NCBI GenBank assembly: GCA_003250235.1 | Contig: QKGY01000377.1 | Span: 1 to 16,161, forward strand | Direction of reading: 5' to 3' | DNA: 16,161 nt | DNA from: Desulfuromonadaceae bacterium | GTDB taxonomy: Bacteria > Desulfobacterota > Desulfuromonadia > Desulfuromonadales > SZUA-540 | Shown: in pieces, positions 14,996 to 16,161 of the stretch | Numbering within the stretch: the stretch's first letter is position 1 | Layout of the letters: every line of letters begins with the position of its first letter | Notes under the pieces: generated by a model | Seen by the model: only the letters and a program-made list of their open reading frames with translations | Told to the model about the DNA's origin: nothing | Databases searched by the model: none | Made by a program: the position numbers and the translations under genes

Positions 14996-15850
14996 ATGAA
15001 GAGAATAGGCCTTTATGCCAAACGTAAAAACCCTAAAGCCGTCCAGGTTGCACGGGAAGTGTGTGACTGGCTCAGCCAGAGAGACATCGAGGTTTTTCTC
15101 GATGAGGCACTCGCACGGGAGATGGGAGAGGTCCAGGGCTATCCGGGGGGGTCTATTCCGGCGATGGTCAATCTCATTGTGGTTCTCGGAGGGGACGGGA
15201 CGCTGATTTCAGTTGCCCGCCAGGTCGGAGATTTGAGAACGCCGATCCTTGGGGTCAACCTCGGCAGCCTGGGATTCATCACGGAAATTACCCTTGCAGA
15301 ACTCTACCCCGTGCTGGAGAAGGTCATCAAGGGGGATTTCTCCGTATCCGACCGGATGATGCTGGACGCCGTGGTCCTGCGTAACGGCCAGAAGGTTGGT
15401 CGCTTCCGCGTTCTCAATGATGTCGTCATCAACAAAGGGGCTCTGGCCCGTATCATTGACATGGAAGCCTCCGTCGATGACGTTTACCTGACCACTTTTA
15501 AAGCGGATGGGCTCATTATTTCTACACCGACGGGATCCTCGGCCTACAATCTTGCGGCTGGCGGCCCTATCATGTATCCGGGGATTCATTGCCTGGTCAT
15601 TTCTCCCATATGCCCTCATATGCTGACAAACCGGCCGATCATCGTCTCTGACGAATCGATCATCCGGGTCGAGGTCAAATTTCAGGATGAGGATGTGGTC
15701 TTTACCGCGGATGGCCAGGTGGGAATGCCGCTTCAGGGAGGAGACATCGTTGAGGTCCGGCGGTCCAAGAGCAGCACCCTGCTGGTGAAGAGCCCCTCCC
15801 GGGATTATTTCGAAGTCCTTCGTACCAAGCTGCGCTGGGGAGAACGGTAA
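14996..15850 (+). CDS. nadK: NAD kinase (ATP-dependent NAD+ 2'-phosphotransferase)
   Basis: This 284-residue cytoplasmic enzyme phosphorylates NAD+ to NADP+, the only known route to NADP in most bacteria. The signature GGDGT is at residues 65-69 (Asp67 catalytic). GVNLGSLGFITE (86-97) is the next conserved block, Asn141-Asp142 form the NE/ND motif, and DGLIISTPTGSSAYNLAAGG (171-190) is the conserved substrate-binding glycine-rich segment. The length is normal for the family. An upstream ATG at 14957 would add 13 residues. I prefer the ATG at 14996 because its N-terminus (MKRIGLYAKR) is the usual NadK beginning and AAGGGGG lies just upstream. It is followed 51 bases later by recN, a pairing common in this group, and is transcribed divergently from rarA. 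Confidence 0.96.
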   Translation: MKRIGLYAKRKNPKAVQVAREVCDWLSQRDIEVFLDEALAREMGEVQGYPGGSIPAMVNLIVVLGGDGTLISVARQVGDLRTPILGVNLGSLGFITEITLAELYPVLEKVIKGDFSVSDRMMLDAVVLRNGQKVGRFRVLNDVVINKGALARIIDMEASVDDVYLTTFKADGLIISTPTGSSAYNLAAGGPIMYPGIHCLVISPICPHMLTNRPIIVSDESIIRVEVKFQDEDVVFTADGQVGMPLQGGDIVEVRRSKSSTLLVKSPSRDYFEVLRTKLRWGER

Positions 15851-15901
15851 AGCATTCCGCTGCGTAAATGAACATTGTGTTTGCCGCCGAGAGATACGTT
15901 T

Positions 15902-16161
15902 ATGCTGACCGACCTGATCATCAAGAATTTTGCCATCATTGACCGTTTGCATGTCACCTTCAAGCCGGGATTCAATGTGTTGACCGGCGAGACGGGTGCC
16001 GGAAAGTCGATCATTATCGATGCCGTGGGGTTGCTCCTCGGGGGGCGCGCCCGACCGGAGATGATCCGGACAGGGGAAGAGGAAGCGATGGTGGAGGCTC
16101 TTTTTGATATCTCGGACAAGCCGGCGGTGCATAGCCTGTTGGAGCAGGAGGGGTTCGAGGG
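15902..16161 (+). CDS. recN: DNA repair protein RecN (N-terminal 86 residues, truncated by window)
   Basis: This is the start of an SMC-like ATPase that acts in double-strand break repair. The visible part begins MLTDLIIKNFAIIDRLHVTF, the characteristic RecN opening, followed by FNVLTGETGAGKS with the Walker A GETGAGKS at residues 29-36. IIIDAVGLLLGGRA (37-50) is also a conserved RecN block. The frame is open to the end of the window. The ATG at 15902 has only a weak GAGAG site about 8 bases upstream. It lies 51 bases after nadK on the same strand, so the two may be co-transcribed. The coiled coil and Walker B are outside the window. Confidence 0.95.
   Translation, partial: MLTDLIIKNFAIIDRLHVTFKPGFNVLTGETGAGKSIIIDAVGLLLGGRARPEMIRTGEEEAMVEALFDISDKPAVHSLLEQEGFE

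Overview
The window looks like chromosomal DNA of a Gram-negative bacterium, most likely a deltaproteobacterium of the Desulfuromonadales type (Geobacter, Pelobacter or Desulfuromonas relatives). This placement is inferred from three things: outer-membrane and lipoprotein genes, elongasome genes in the mreD-mrdA-rodA order, and large multi-domain PilZ and HD-GYP proteins. No database search was possible. Most of the window is housekeeping. No tRNA, rRNA, CRISPR array, insertion sequence or prophage was seen.

Layout. Bases 1-3173 (+) hold the end of mreD, then mrdA (PBP2) and rodA, the core of the peptidoglycan elongation machinery. A 78-base gap with an extended -10 promoter candidate follows. 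Bases 3252-6310 (+) carry an apparent three-gene unit: an AmmeMemoRadiSam-type radical SAM enzyme, a 514-residue lipoprotein of unrecognised family, and the peroxiredoxin bcp. A FadL/OmpP1-type outer-membrane transporter (6319-7605, -) converges on bcp and is divergent from a SAM-dependent methyltransferase (7763-8578, +). The intergenic region between those two carries repeated AACCTG half-sites.

Bases 8599-13002 (-) hold two large genes 15 bases apart that form a cyclic-di-GMP module. The first is a YcgR-like protein with tandem PilZ domains and a possible acetyltransferase-like C-terminus. The second is a membrane-anchored sensor with GAF, HD-GYP and PilZ domains. The upstream protein would bind c-di-GMP. 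The downstream one should degrade it and also bind it through its PilZ tail.

Bases 13003-13531 are a roughly 530-base stretch without a convincing gene. It contains a terminator-like hairpin on the + strand and a weak minus-strand reading frame. Bases 13532-14841 (-) are rarA (mgsA), broken as given: the reading frame changes just after Walker A and about 15 conserved residues appear to be missing there. nadK (14996-15850, +) and the first 86 codons of recN (15902 to the window edge, +) close the window.

The points most worth a second look are the damaged rarA, the c-di-GMP gene pair with its palindrome at the second gene's start, the unrecognised lipoprotein between the radical SAM gene and bcp, and the repeats between the FadL-like gene and the methyltransferase gene.
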